Shown piece by piece: positions 45,164-55,808 of a stretch of 64,000 nt of DNA (the first letter of the stretch is position 1; each line of letters begins with the position of its first letter). Position numbers and translations under genes: made by a program. The DNA is from Ramazzottius varieornatus (Eukaryota; Tardigrada; Eutardigrada; Parachela; Ramazzottiidae), in contig BDGG01000020.1 in NCBI GenBank assembly GCA_001949185.1, positions 205,482-269,481 on the forward strand. Reading direction: 5' to 3'. The notes under the pieces were generated by a model. The model saw only the letters and a program-made list of their open reading frames with translations, was not told the DNA's origin and did not search any database.

Positions 45164-46327
45164 GGCTATGATTTGCTGGAGCGATATTAGCTTTTCCAGT
45201 GTAAGAATTTAACCGAAAAGAGCACTTGTGATTTATGAGACATATATATACCAAGGTTGATCAGTACACGTACCAGTAATATCCTTCGAACCATTCTCTT
45301 CGAATTCCAAAATTTTGTCGTTTCGTATCGCCGTAACTGGCGAGTCCGAAACAACATCAAGAAAATCGGGGGTCTCCTTTTTAGCGCAATCTGCAGTATG
45401 GTAAGATTGGACAGTACCTTTCTCGCTGATTCTTACCTAGCTTCACAGCCCTGGAGAAGTAAACAACCGAAAAGTTGTTCTCCGGTGAAAAAGGACCCTG
45501 TTCCTTTGCTTCTGTTTTTCGGCTGTCAAAAATGGAGTATCGGTCACAAACCCCACATTCCCACCACCGGCAACCCGGTTGACGCCCTCTTCGTAGCTTG
45601 TGACGATGTTGGCTCTTGGCTTAGACTAGATACTGACTCAAATTTTCACAACGAAAGGGTCCAGCGTGTTTCTCTGCAAGACTCACCTCAAGCTAACATC
45701 ATTGGGGTTTCAGTACCTAAGCTGTTCCTACTTATGATACATTACCTGAAGGTGAGTCTAGACAGAGGTTGGGTTTATGGTAACGTACTGTGCAGTCGCC
45801 GCATTTTAGTCCTTGTTGACGGCAACCCGGTAGATCGAGCAGCACTGGAATAAAGCTGTGAAGCTCCCTATCTAATCAAAGCCATGGACCAACACCGATC
45901 AGGTGTTGTTCGCTGCCGAGACATTTTACCAGAACTCCTACTCCTTTGCTGTCAAACTTGGTACGCAAACTTTCCCAATCGATTCCTTAAACTGGTCATC
46001 CAGTTGACAAGCTTTCTTTTAGATGCTAGTCTACGAAGGTTCCTGTACCTGAAGTTGTCGGACCTTGCGGAGAATGAAAAACTTGTCGAGCGCTGTACAG
46101 AAAATACTTTGGTGAGCTGTGTTCGGGAGCCATCCCTTCTGATGCCAGCGCTAACATCACTGGTACTTCCGCCGACCAATAGCTGTTTTCCCGTTTGGTT
46201 CAGCGTCACGTACAGCTTTCACCTTGCTTGAATCGTACCGGGACGGTTAGCTCTTCACTTTGTAATATTCTCCGAACAACGAACTCGGAACATCGAAATA
46301 GGAAAGGACGAAAGAAAACCAGAGACG
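45164..46327. other. Unassigned interval with long open frames
   Basis: Plus-strand frames at 45257-45853 (198 codons, opening with ATG-less context) and 45884-46231 (115 codons) are unusually long for intergenic sequence here. They show no signal peptide, domain or clear splice sites. A short direct repeat GGCAACCCGGT occurs near 45569 and 45821. I cannot say whether a gene is present. Confidence 0.25.
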
Positions 46328-47597
46328 TCATAAACCATTGAGTTCCCTTCTCAGCCTCATATTTTGTTGACGCGCCGCCATTTCTTTGGTGTTCATTTCT
46401 TGTCTAGTAATACAAACGTCTGGCTTTCTATCTTTCTTGCCTGCTTCCAGTAGATGTGGGTAGTGTGTGACACGAGGTGTCTCTTTCATCGACTGCCCAT
46501 GTCCCAGTCCGTGCCGGTTCCGCTTGAACACCGTAGCCAGCGGGAACTTCCGCCCAGTTTGGTCCACACCCAGACCCTTCTCAGAATCCCAGCCTGCCTT
46601 CTTCAACATACGGAAGCCGATGTTGAACTCCGAAAGACCATACAGCGTTCTCGTTGGCTGACTTCCCGTGTTTAGCTGGTGTAGGATGGACGTTTGGTGG
46701 TCGGCTGTGGTGGTCTCGTGGAATGTGACACCACACGTTGGACAGAAGAAGGGCTTAGATGGCTGTGATTCTTGAGAACCGTCTGGCTCATTCGACAGCT
46801 CAGCTTCCATAGCGTCGAAACTTGTGTATTTTTCCAACTCCGTCAGGTAGGCGATAACGTTGGCGTGTGTAGAAGACATCGTCACTCCTGCAAAAGAGCG
46901 GAAAATCTGAATATAATTTCGAGTCGTCTTCGTACTTGTTAGTTGTTACCTCGCACCGCTGTACTTGAAGACGTAAGTCCAAAGTCTTTAGTTCAGTACG
47001 AGTAAGCTATTGGTGTTAGATTGATCAGCTGATCGGTTTGTATTGGTTCAATCAAAGGAAACAATGTGATTCAATCCACCATAGTGGCGATGTTTTCACG
47101 AATTTTCACTCGTTTTTCTTACCTGTGATTAAGGCGAGATCTTTCGCGGTCTGGTTCTTCCTGTTCGCCTTCCGATAGTCAGCTCCAGACAGGGCTAGTA
47201 GCCGTATGGTTTCAAACGAGCCTCTCTGAGCAGCACACATCAAAGCGGTCCAGCCAAACAGGTCTTCGGCGTCGAGATCGAAGCCAGCAGCGACGTACTT
47301 CGAAATTATAGAAACATCGTTTTCCGCTGCGCACTTCAGGAATTCAGCCAGAGATAGTTTTGGCTTCAAGGTCGGGGAGCGTTGGACGTCATTGTTGGAC
47401 GTAAGTATCCGCTTGGGAGAGGTGTCACGTTGAGACGACGACGTGGATACATTCGAGATGGTGTCTTCGTAGAACTTGCGGATTTGCACCCCTTCGTCCT
47501 CCGTGCTGTGTAGAGAGTTTCCATGATAGCCGGGGTGAAAGAAGCTTGACGAAGTATCTGGGGATGAGCCAGGAACAAACGCCACAGGGCGCAGCAT
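46328..47597 (-). CDS. GPANK1: GPANK1-like G-patch and ankyrin-repeat protein
   Basis: Exons on the minus strand are 47597-47123 and 46887-46328, 344 residues, phase 1, intron 235 nt. The N-terminus is Ser-rich. Two ankyrin repeats follow near residues 100-160 (SIISKYVAAGFDLDAEDLFG, TALMCAAQRGSFETIRLLAL). Exon 2 begins with GVTMSSTHANVIAYL, then a zinc-finger-like C-P-T-C...H...H (FFCPTCGVTFHE), then a G-patch: FRMLKKAGWDSEKGLGVDQTGR...PLATVFKRNRHGLG. The order ANK, C2H2-like, G-patch and the length match GPANK1 (about 356 residues in human). G-patch proteins activate DEAH helicases in RNA processing. The frame extends upstream of the ATG only through a GTG, so an upstream coding exon remains possible. 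Confidence 0.85.
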
Positions 47598-48388
47598 CTG
47601 TTGCGTGGAAGAATCACTGAAATGGTAGAGCACCTGCTGTTACTGTAGTCAGTGTAGTGCTGTCGCTGTAACAATAGTTGAGGACGCAGAGTGCCCTTAT
47701 GGTTTACCATGAAAGACTAGAGAAAAAGCCTGCGCAAGCCGTCCCTTGGTTGATTTCCCCTCATGATGTCATCGAGCTTCCGAGATCTGTAAGGTGTGAA
47801 GTGGTGGGGAACTTTTTGTGGACAGTCGAAGATCCAAGCCACACGCTGCAGCATTATTCAGGAAAAATCAAGTTTCGGCTACGTTCGAAACCGATAACGG
47901 GGACAAAGAAGAACACCAGCGGGTCCTCGACGATCAAAAGAGCGCTAAGAGTATCGATATCGACAGACTTGATTGTCGAGGGACGTGGAGGCTGCTCAGC
48001 CTGCTCGAGCCGATGATTATCAATTACCGTACTGTAATTATGGCACGATTGCCTCAAGCTCGAACGACTTTTGTTTTGCTCTGGTGTTCACAACTAACAG
48101 AAGTTCAGTACTGATGGAAGTACTGGAAGAGAGTATTTTAGCAAAGATGAGAACTATTACAGCGTTCAGATCCAACACAGAAACGAGATTCATACCCAGA
48201 AAGGGGAAACACTAATACAACAGTGGTCAAGTAAGAGGACGGAACTTTCTTCCGCATTGTACCCTCAACAGAAAAAAAAACCCAATTATACACCGCAGAT
48301 CAGCCACCAAAAACACAAAGCCTCTCACCAATTTCTTTCACCAGAGCAAACTTGCCGTCAGTGCAAAAATAAATACCTAAAGTAAACA
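47598..48388. other. Intergenic region, nothing recognised
   Basis: Frames on both strands at 47.7-48.1 kb are of similar length and carry no domain. Confidence 0.4.
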
Positions 48389-49286
48389 CTAGGCTTTAAC
48401 GTTCTGGCCCTTCTTGAATATTCTAATCTGTTTGACTTGCTGTCCCACGCTGGTATATGCCACATCGTCAGCGCCTGCGCTCGTCTTTCCACAAGCGTTA
48501 CAGCAGTCTAGAACGAGACTAATCATGGCGATGATAGCTAGAGAGATATACACGAGCGCCACGACCGATCGCATCATGGCTAGGTCCTTCAGCTGGTCCA
48601 GGTTGAGGTTCGTGCCGCCAACTGGCTGCTGGTTGCCTTCTCGCCGCGTAATCTCTCTTCGAACGATGTAGATGTTGTAGGCTGTCAGGGAGAACATGAC
48701 CATGGCTTGGATGGTGGAGATCAGGGCCAGGAAGACACTGACCGTGAAGAGCTTCCGGCGAGCCGAAAGTGTGACGGTCTTCTTCCCAGCAAGGAGCTGG
48801 ACCATCCCCGTAACGATCGCGAAGATACCTGCCCAAATTCCAGCGTATTCGATCGGGTATCCGGGAGCTCCCGTCTCGTAGAACATTATCAACGCTGTAA
48901 AAACAGAAAATGTGAGGCGAGAAGACGGTAGGAAGGGGGTTGGAACCGGCGACGTGAGCTCAGCGATGAAGTATTGCTGACATCATGCCTCAATGTCGGG
49001 CCATCCGGCCAAACAGCGAACACCACGTGATAGAAATCAGGGATATAACCCAGTTGAACAACGCGGGAAACAGCCCGTTTTCTATTCGGTACGTTTCCTA
49101 CCGCTGCAACAGCTGGAAAGTCAGTATCCAAAAAGTTTTACCTGCCAGCTCTAACGCGAGAGCTCCGATACCGAGAAGAACTTGAATAACTCCGAGAATG
49201 TAGATAGCGCTACGATATTTCGCCGTGGAGTCGGTGACGACGGAAGCCAGGTCGTCAGATGGCCGTAGCACACCGTGATCTCCCAT
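48389..49286 (-). CDS. CD20/MS4A-like four-transmembrane protein 3 (two exons)
   Basis: Exons on the minus strand are 49286-49142 and 48894-48389, 216 residues, phase 1 (GGCAG|GTAAAA to TTACAG|CG). The N-terminus is cytosolic and polar (MGDHGVLRPSDDL). TM1 (IYILGVIQVLLGIGALALEL) ends exon 1. TM2 (GIWAGIFAIVTGMVQLLAG), a KKTVTLSARRK loop, TM3 and TM4 fill exon 2, followed by a Cys-containing basic tail. The polar loop between TM3 and TM4 contains QQPVGGTNLN. TM2 and the R/K loop closely match paralogue 1 (1.9 kb). Confidence 0.78.
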
Positions 49287-49408
49287 CCTTGTGCAGTAGT
49301 GTTAACGGGACAGCGTGTTAACGAAACTGTCCTTTACCGTCTCCATCCAGCGATTAGACTAAAATAAAGTGTCATAGTACCCAACCGAACATAGTAAATC
49401 ACTTAGCC
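49287..49408. other. Short spacer between divergent starts
   Basis: The four-TM gene on the minus strand and the BTB remnant on the plus strand start about 120 bp apart, so they may share or once have shared a promoter region. Confidence 0.35.
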
Positions 49409-51600
49409 ATGCACATTGACGAGCGCGTGGCGGAGTTGGGGTCTAGTAGGAGAGGAAATCCATTCTCCAAGCCCAAGGACGGCAAAAACCTGTTTGATCC
49501 TTGCTTTGCGCTTACGTCATGACTACTTTACAGCCAGTTCGCATCAGTAGAAGGCATAATCAAACGCTGAAAGTTATGCACCTGCGTACAACGTTGCCGT
49601 TTGGGAGTCCACGAGCACCGCGCAGGTGCAAGTCGCATTTGCCCTTGTCCCATACGCGCGCGATGCAACGTTCGGCCAACCAGAACATCTCAGGTTGATT
49701 GTTGTTGATTCATTGATTTTTGCGACCAGTGAGGTAAATTTCGCATCCGGCGGGAACCTCTAAATCTCAGACTCTGAGTCGATCCTCGTGCTCTGCCTGC
49801 AGGTTCATCTCTTTTTCTCATCATCCGCCTGGAGCCCTTTGTGCTGATTGTGGAGAGGTTCTACTGCCCAGAATGAAGAAGATTCATGGGGATGGCAGGG
49901 TAGAGGTCGAAATTTGCGGGAGCGCACCGAATATTTGCTGAAACATCGGCCTATTCCAGCCGACATCACCATCGTATTTGGCAACGAGGAGGACACCCGA
50001 GACAGACGTCGGAACTGGGGAGAAGAGTCTGAAGATGAGGACGATGAAGACGACAACGTGTGCAACCGTGAAGCCGAAGCTGACACAGAAATTCATGCTC
50101 ACAAGTAAGTTTATGCGCCGCAGGTAGGTACCTGCACACACACCCACTGCATTCGGAGCCTGAGTTCTCGTACGCAGGGGGCGAGCGATGAAGTTATGAT
50201 GTTACAGTACTAAACTCTGTCAGAGTGATTATCTCTTGTGTTTGGTGGAATCTTTCTAGCGAATGGGAGTGAGGTCTTTTACGCCATGTTCTATGGACCA
50301 GCGGCTGACACTAACGTGAAGAAAGTGGCCATACGAAATTATTCTAAGGTACCTTCAAAGGGCTGGTGGACTTCTTGTACACCGATGACTTCGGCTGCCT
50401 GGACAAGAAACCGTCTACTCATCTGGACATCACAATGGACCTTCTCAAGTGTTCTCTGCAGTACGGCGTGCCCAGACTAGCCGTACAATGCAGGAACAAA
50501 ATCGTAGAGGAGATGCAGGGCAGCGGGTTCTCGTTTGGCGCGCCGATATTGTGCACATTACTGAATCGGGTACTCGTAATCGACTGTTCCTCGCTCGATC
50601 CGAACGTCAAGTAACTTAGGTTTTTTGTCGGATGCATGAAGGAGCTTCCTTTTTAGGCTTGTGAGCTGGAGCAGAAGGAAATCCAGGAAGCAATTCTCCG
50701 GAACGCGGATCGGTACCCGACAGATGTCTTTGAGAGCGAGAAATGCCAGTACATGACGAAGAATTCGTGGAAGAAATTCTGCGAAGATCGGAACTGAACC
50801 TAACTGACGAAGAAGAGCAAGAACTCTGCACGTCGACGCTAGGGTATGAGTGTCCACTGTCCAGTTCAACAGGTCATCGTTGTAGTCCGGAAGCTTGGCC
50901 AGCAAAATGGGCAAGATCGTATTCCCAGGTGGCGCAGTGACTTTAGAGCGCGCGCCACTTGTGGAAACAATGTTGCCCAGTTTGTTTGTCGGGCCTCCAT
51001 AATTATATTTTATTGTTATGAACTCAGGCGAGTATTATGGATTCTCCCAGCGCCATCCGGGGTTTCTGTTGGGCTTTTTTAGGTGGGCATGCAGGAACGA
51101 AATCGATAGGCTGAGTTTGGTGGAGAGCGCGAAATTTTCCGGGGAATACCAGCGCCGATTGCTTGGTTCCATGTTCAGCCTGATCCGATTTCCACTGATG
51201 ACGCCTTCCCAACTCGCCGACAGACCGATCAAGGTATCTTTTTTCAAGTACGATTGTAATACGGACGTGAAAGGGTTGGCGAACTGTACAGTCCAAGCAG
51301 TTTTCCGACCTGTGTTTCGGGATAAGATTTTGACGCCAGAAGAGGTATTCAGTAGATTCCAGATCAAGTTCTCCCAAGCCGCTCCACCCGATCCCCGACT
51401 CTCACTTTTCTCCAAGGTCCTGCGAAGTTCGAGACCAGCTGAAGAAATCGGCTGCTTGAGCTTCGAATTAGAGTGGAGAGGGAAACCTGGCCGCTGGATG
51501 CACATTTTCGAAACAAGAGTCGTACCGGACAAGAAAAACCACGCCGAAGCCTCGGCACGATTCTTGTGCTTGTGCCGTAAGGCTTACCCGTTCCAGGTCA
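49409..51600 (+). pseudogene. Broken BTB-BACK protein gene (BTBD1/2/3/6-like), remnant A
   Basis: Recognisable pieces occur in order. A possible first exon is MHIDERVAELGSSRRG (49409). Exon 49872-50104 carries the BTB start (NLRERTEYLL...ADITIVFG) interrupted by a 30-residue acidic insert (DEDDEDD), ending at the AHK position. Then come NGSEVFYAMFYG and VDFLYTDDF, and BACK-like ILRRSELNLTDEEEQEL, then FSLIRFPLMTPSQLA (from 51085). Finally, a C-terminal part begins near 51300. No splice choice joins the BTB exons in frame, and a one-base shift at about 50346 separates NYSK from TFKGLVDFLY. A real but degraded gene is the simplest reading; a sequencing error is the alternative. Such proteins are usually Cullin-3 adaptors. 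Confidence 0.6.
50905..50990. repeat. Dispersed hairpin element in BTB remnant A
   Basis: AGATCGTATTCCCAGGTGGC pairs with GCGCGCCACTTGTGGAAACA. Confidence 0.7.
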
Positions 51601-51632
51601 GAACATTTATACGTTTCACAAGTACTGTAGAT

Positions 51633-52241
51633 TAAGGATGGGGGTTCCTATGGACTAGCTCCTTGGAACTGGAACTGGAACTGGAACTGGAACTGGAACT
51701 GGATGGAATTCCGAAGAGTTCCTAAATTCCAGTTTCCAAATCAAACAGGTTAGAAATCGGAATTCCAGAAAGTTATTCAAAAGCTTGGGAAACAGTAGGA
51801 ACAGCAATTTACTGCCGAAAATCAGGTCCAAATACTGTAACACAAATAGTCTATCATAATAAACATCACATGTTCTGTTCAACCGGCGGTTTGTAGGTGC
51901 ACCCACTGTATTGTTTAAAGTAATCTGCTAGCGCGGTATTGCAAATACCGTACTAAAAAAGCAAGAAACTCCCAAAAATTTAATTACTTGGTGGAAGCTT
52001 TCTCAATCCCACTGCGCCAAGTCAGCTACATTAGATCGCAACTGGAATTCCAGATCGGTTCCTGGTTTCCAAACAGGAACTCCAGTTCTCCACATTGATT
52101 GACAGAGCTGGAACTCCAAATCGCGTCTAGTTTTCCAAATGGGAATTCCAGTGCTCCAAATCGAGCTCAGCTGGAACTGGAAGGAATTCCTATGCTCCTA
52201 TAGGAATTGGAATGGAACGGAACTTGGAACCTCCATCCTTA
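51633..52241. mobile_element. 609-bp non-autonomous hAT element with 8-bp target duplication
   Basis: The ends are TAAGGATGG...CCATCCTTA, with GGTTCC following inside. The 8-bp direct repeat CTGTAGAT flanks it at 51625-51632 and 52242-52249. The YARNG-type end and 8-bp duplication are hAT hallmarks. The interior has a (GGAACT)n run at 51664-51703 and many GGAATTCC-like motifs. There is no transposase. It lies just downstream of the last BTB-remnant exon. Confidence 0.88.
51664..51703. repeat. (GGAACT)n microsatellite inside the hAT element
   Basis: About six consecutive GGAACT hexamers. Confidence 0.85.
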
Positions 52242-52279
52242 CTGTAGATCAGCAAAAGTTTCTTTTCCAGCTGGGAAGG

Positions 52280-52400
52280 CTCGGTAAACAAATTCGAGAA
52301 GATCGTTTTCACAAGTGGCGCGCACGATCGGCCAAAAGCACTGGATACGTGCGCTACTGGGGAAAACCGTTTGTGGAGTTTGCTTGCCTAAGTGGCGCAC
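52280..52400. repeat. Dispersed hairpin element, with a partial extra arm
   Basis: AAGATCGTTTTCACAAGTGG pairs with GTGCGCTACTGGGGAAAACC. A further AAGTGGCGCACG follows at about 52390. Confidence 0.75.
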
Positions 52401-52729
52401 GAAAAGGTGGCGCGCGCTCTAAAGTCACAGGCCAACGACAACCATACGGCCCGTAGTCTTCTGGTTTCTTCGAGGATTAACTGACAACTAAAGCGTTGGG
52501 GAGTGAAGCAGACCAGACAACAAGCTGCCCAATTCAAAGATCTCAGTAAAAATTCGGGGTTGAGGTAAAAATGGGACTTGAATTTGACTAGAGTAAAACA
52601 TTTAAAGCATATAAAAACGGAAAAGCTACATCGTAAACCTGAAATTTAGACGCACGATAGGAAGACAAGAGAAAACTGTACAACAGAGGAACTAAGTCAT
52701 GAAAAAGGTGCGATTCAAATTCAGAGATT

Positions 52730-53518
52730 TCATTTTGTATATCGCGCAGTTGGAGGTTTATTGGAGGTGGCAACCGGGGAGTACGTCGTCACGTTCTCCG
52801 CATTCCCTTTATTCATTCCCACATTCAGGAAATTCAACAACGCCGACCCCAAAAGGAACAACAACGTGAGCGAGTAGATCACAGCCGCGATGACGCGCAG
52901 CTGAGCTTGATGGCGATATCCTTCTAGGGAGAAAACGTAGGGCAGCTTGCGGTACTGATCGCTGTTATCCCGTCCTTCTTTGTCTTTCACGTCTTTGTAG
53001 AGAAAGTGAGTGCGGAGGATCGAAATAACGAGGATGGACCCAACAGCGAGGCAAGCGAGGACTGTTATCACGATGCCCGCGATGAACAGTTTATGGCGCT
53101 TGGCTGATGTCACCTTGTTGCGTCCAGCGAAGAAACCTACCACACCTGTGGCGATGACAAGAATACCCACAAAGATACCGAGGATTTCCAAGGTGAAGTC
53201 GATGGTGGGATCCCAGAACAGGGACAGGGCTGCAAAGCGAAAACAGGAATCCAAGCCATTGGTAAGTTAAAAACTCAGTAGAATAAACCATATCAAGTGG
53301 CGCCTGACGTCATGGATATGTTGGCTTTGTCGGAATATGACTGGATGAACACAGTGTGCCCCGTTACGTCAACGTACGAGCTTACCTGTAGATTCAATGG
53401 TGATGATGGCAAGGCCGAGCAGAATTTCGAGAAAGCCCAGGACGTACACGGAGCGAAGATTACGGTAGAAAGTCAACGCTGACCCTTGAGCAACCTGTCC
53501 TGGCAGGTCGTCGTCCAT
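52730..53518 (-). CDS. CD20/MS4A-like four-transmembrane protein 4 (two exons)
   Basis: Exons on the minus strand are 53518-53386 and 53229-52730, 210 residues, phase 1 (ACAG|GTAAGC to TTTGCAG|CC). TM1 (VYVLGFLEILLGLAIITIES) closes exon 1. Exon 2 holds TM2 (GIFVGILVIATGVVGFFAG), the loop RNKVTSAKRHK, TM3, a polar loop and TM4, then a short tail (NKPPTARYTK). The intron position and the G-x-x-x-G-I pattern of TM2 match the other three members. Confidence 0.77.
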
Positions 53519-53939
53519 GGTTTCTACGGATGAGAGACAGGAAGTTCAAGATCAAGTCCAAGAACCCCCGCGGAAACGGAAGTCGAAAATTTGCGGAAGG
53601 ACTGATGAGATTTCCTGTTCACTAAGTCTACTCGTACAGTACCCGATTAGTGGCCCGAATCAAATGAATCAATGAGTTTCCGACTTTCCCCTTGCCAATC
53701 AGTGAGCGCACCGGGGGCCTGTTGCGCCGCCCTGGGCAGGTTGCAGCAGGTACTTGCCTTAACTGACCGATGTCCACATAACGTAATACGAAATTTTCCG
53801 AATTTCAGTTTCTTACAGAAGATTCTTCAGCAAACAATTCTTGGTGGTCCGCGATGTTTGTCGCTTCATGCCTACAGCAACCCATCATTGCTGGATAAGG
53901 TAAAACTTTCCGCGTGGGGAAAATGGAAAAGATCGACTG

Positions 53940-54530
53940 GGGATGGGCCCGGATGGCAAAGACCCGCGACGAAGCTGGGGAATCACGAGTGAAGTCTTCT
54001 ATGCCATGTTTTACGGCGAAAATACCGACACGAAGGCTCGTTCGGTGGACATTCCCAGTTACTCGACCGAGGTCTTGAATACCGTCTTGAAGATGAAGTA
54101 CTTTTACACGGACAAGGCGACTAACTTAGATGTGGACAATGTCATTATGTCATGGATGGTTTGAGAAGAGCGCAGCGGTATGGTCTCCCAGCACCAGCTG
54201 GACAGTGTCGAGCCGTCATTATGGACTGCTTTGTGACCGGGAAAGAATCGGCGGATCAACAGCTCGTCGTTTTCTTCAAGGTGAGCTCTCTGCGGTCTCT
54301 GGACTTTTTCGCTGGACTCCATGTTCACGGAATGGGTTATTTTAGGCCCGAGAAATGCATGATATGGAGATCGCTGACATTGTCATGCTTGTCGAGGGTA
54401 ATGGCTTTACAGATATTTCGTACGACACCCATTATTATCTGTCAAGCCGGAGAACGAAACTATGTTGTACGGCACAGCTCACAGGTGAGTACGTCAGTGA
54501 GGTCGTACACTAGGACCATTTGCTTATGAA
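53940..54530 (+). pseudogene. Broken BTB-BACK protein gene, remnant B
   Basis: Starting at about 53985 the sequence reads SEVFYAMFYGENTDTKARSV, YSTEVLNTVLKMKYFYTDKA, DVDNVI, then needs a one-base shift near 54148 to continue MDGLRRAQRYGLPA ... DCFVTGKESADQQLVVFFK. A donor (AAG|GTGAGC) and acceptor (TTTTAG|GCC) lead to a BACK-like piece (AREMHDMEIADIVMLVEG). The front half of the BTB fold is absent or unrecognisable, and no C-terminal part follows. It is probably a truncated duplicate of remnant A. Confidence 0.6.
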
Positions 54531-55808
54531 ACTTATGTGGACCTTGGCGAACAAACCTGAGATTGGAGATGACCATTCCAGGTGGCGCACGCTGCTAGCT
54601 GAAAACATCGGAAGCGTGCGCCGCTTGGGAAACCGATCTTGTCGGGTTTCTTCAGATTCAGGTTGAGATCCGCATACACGTATAGTGCCATGTTTCAGTT
54701 AGGACTTAGCTTGTCAGAAGAAAGAGGTTGAGGAAGGTTTGCCTTGTTGATCGTTGTGCGGCATTATAGGCGACATCTTCAGTTACGATATTGACGAACA
54801 TGACTTTGCCGCAAATCCCGCATGTTCTACGTAGTATTAATTGTAAAAGATGCTGTCAGTGGGCCATGCAAAAGGTCGAACTACAATGAAGAAAGTTCTT
54901 GCTTTCTCGTGGTCACGTGGTGCACTACATCAATCATTGTAGCACATCACCACACCATTCCACGACTCTGCACCCTTCACCTTCAAACGGTTCCTGGGGT
55001 TAACCAAAGCCATAGTACTTCCCCGATGGGAAGTTTCGTACTTGCTTGCTGGTCCATTACGGTGAACATGGTCGAACGGGGCTCGGTGGTCGTGGACAAA
55101 ATCTGGAGTATTTGCCGACATCGCCACCTACAGCCGAGGCATTTTACGCCCATGCAGGCATGAGGACTTGCCCCAGATCTTGACCTTGACAAGACTAGCA
55201 TCAAGGCCGTGCTTGTCTGGGGCGGATTCTCATGCCTACGCCCATGATTCAGCTGGAACGGTCGTCTGCGGGGAATGGGCATTACTGTCTGGACATTTCG
55301 ACTGCCAGCGAAGCAGATCTCCGTGAGAAAGGTTACGATGGGACTGTATTCGGACGTCTTGGTGATCTGACTGAGAGCCTTGAATATCTTACGTCGTCCC
55401 GAACAAGCATACTCTCTGAGCTTTGGTCGTCCCGTCTGGCAAGGCCTTTTCTGCCTAATTACTCGCCAAAAGTTTAGTGCCCGAATAAAAAAAACGTTCT
55501 TGTCAATTTGGACTAAAAATATTACGTAATTCATGGTTCTTACACGTGTACAGATTTACAGATTTTGTAGTTGATGAGCTTTTGTCTAAGGATTTAAATA
55601 CTGCAAGACGTCCAAAGTCGAGATTCACAGGATAAAAGAGCATTGAGAATTTACAAAAAGAGACGGGAAGCGAGGATGGATATGCGACAGTCCATCCACG
55701 GAATGGGCGTCAGGAATTACCGAGACAGAAAACGTCACGGACAATACATGAAAAATCTGCCGACCGGGCCAGAGATCAGCGTTGACAGAGACCTGACTTT
55801 CGGAAATA
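54531..55808. other. Intergenic region with two repeat elements
   Basis: It contains a hairpin element (54546-54657) and a relative of the 95-bp repeat (54888-54960). No gene is supported; frames near 55.2-55.5 kb are open on both strands. Confidence 0.4.
54546..54657. repeat. Dispersed hairpin element
   Basis: TTCCAGGTGGCGCACGCT pairs with AGCGTGCGCCGCTTGGGAA. CGATCTTGTCGGGTTTCTT follows outside. Confidence 0.75.
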
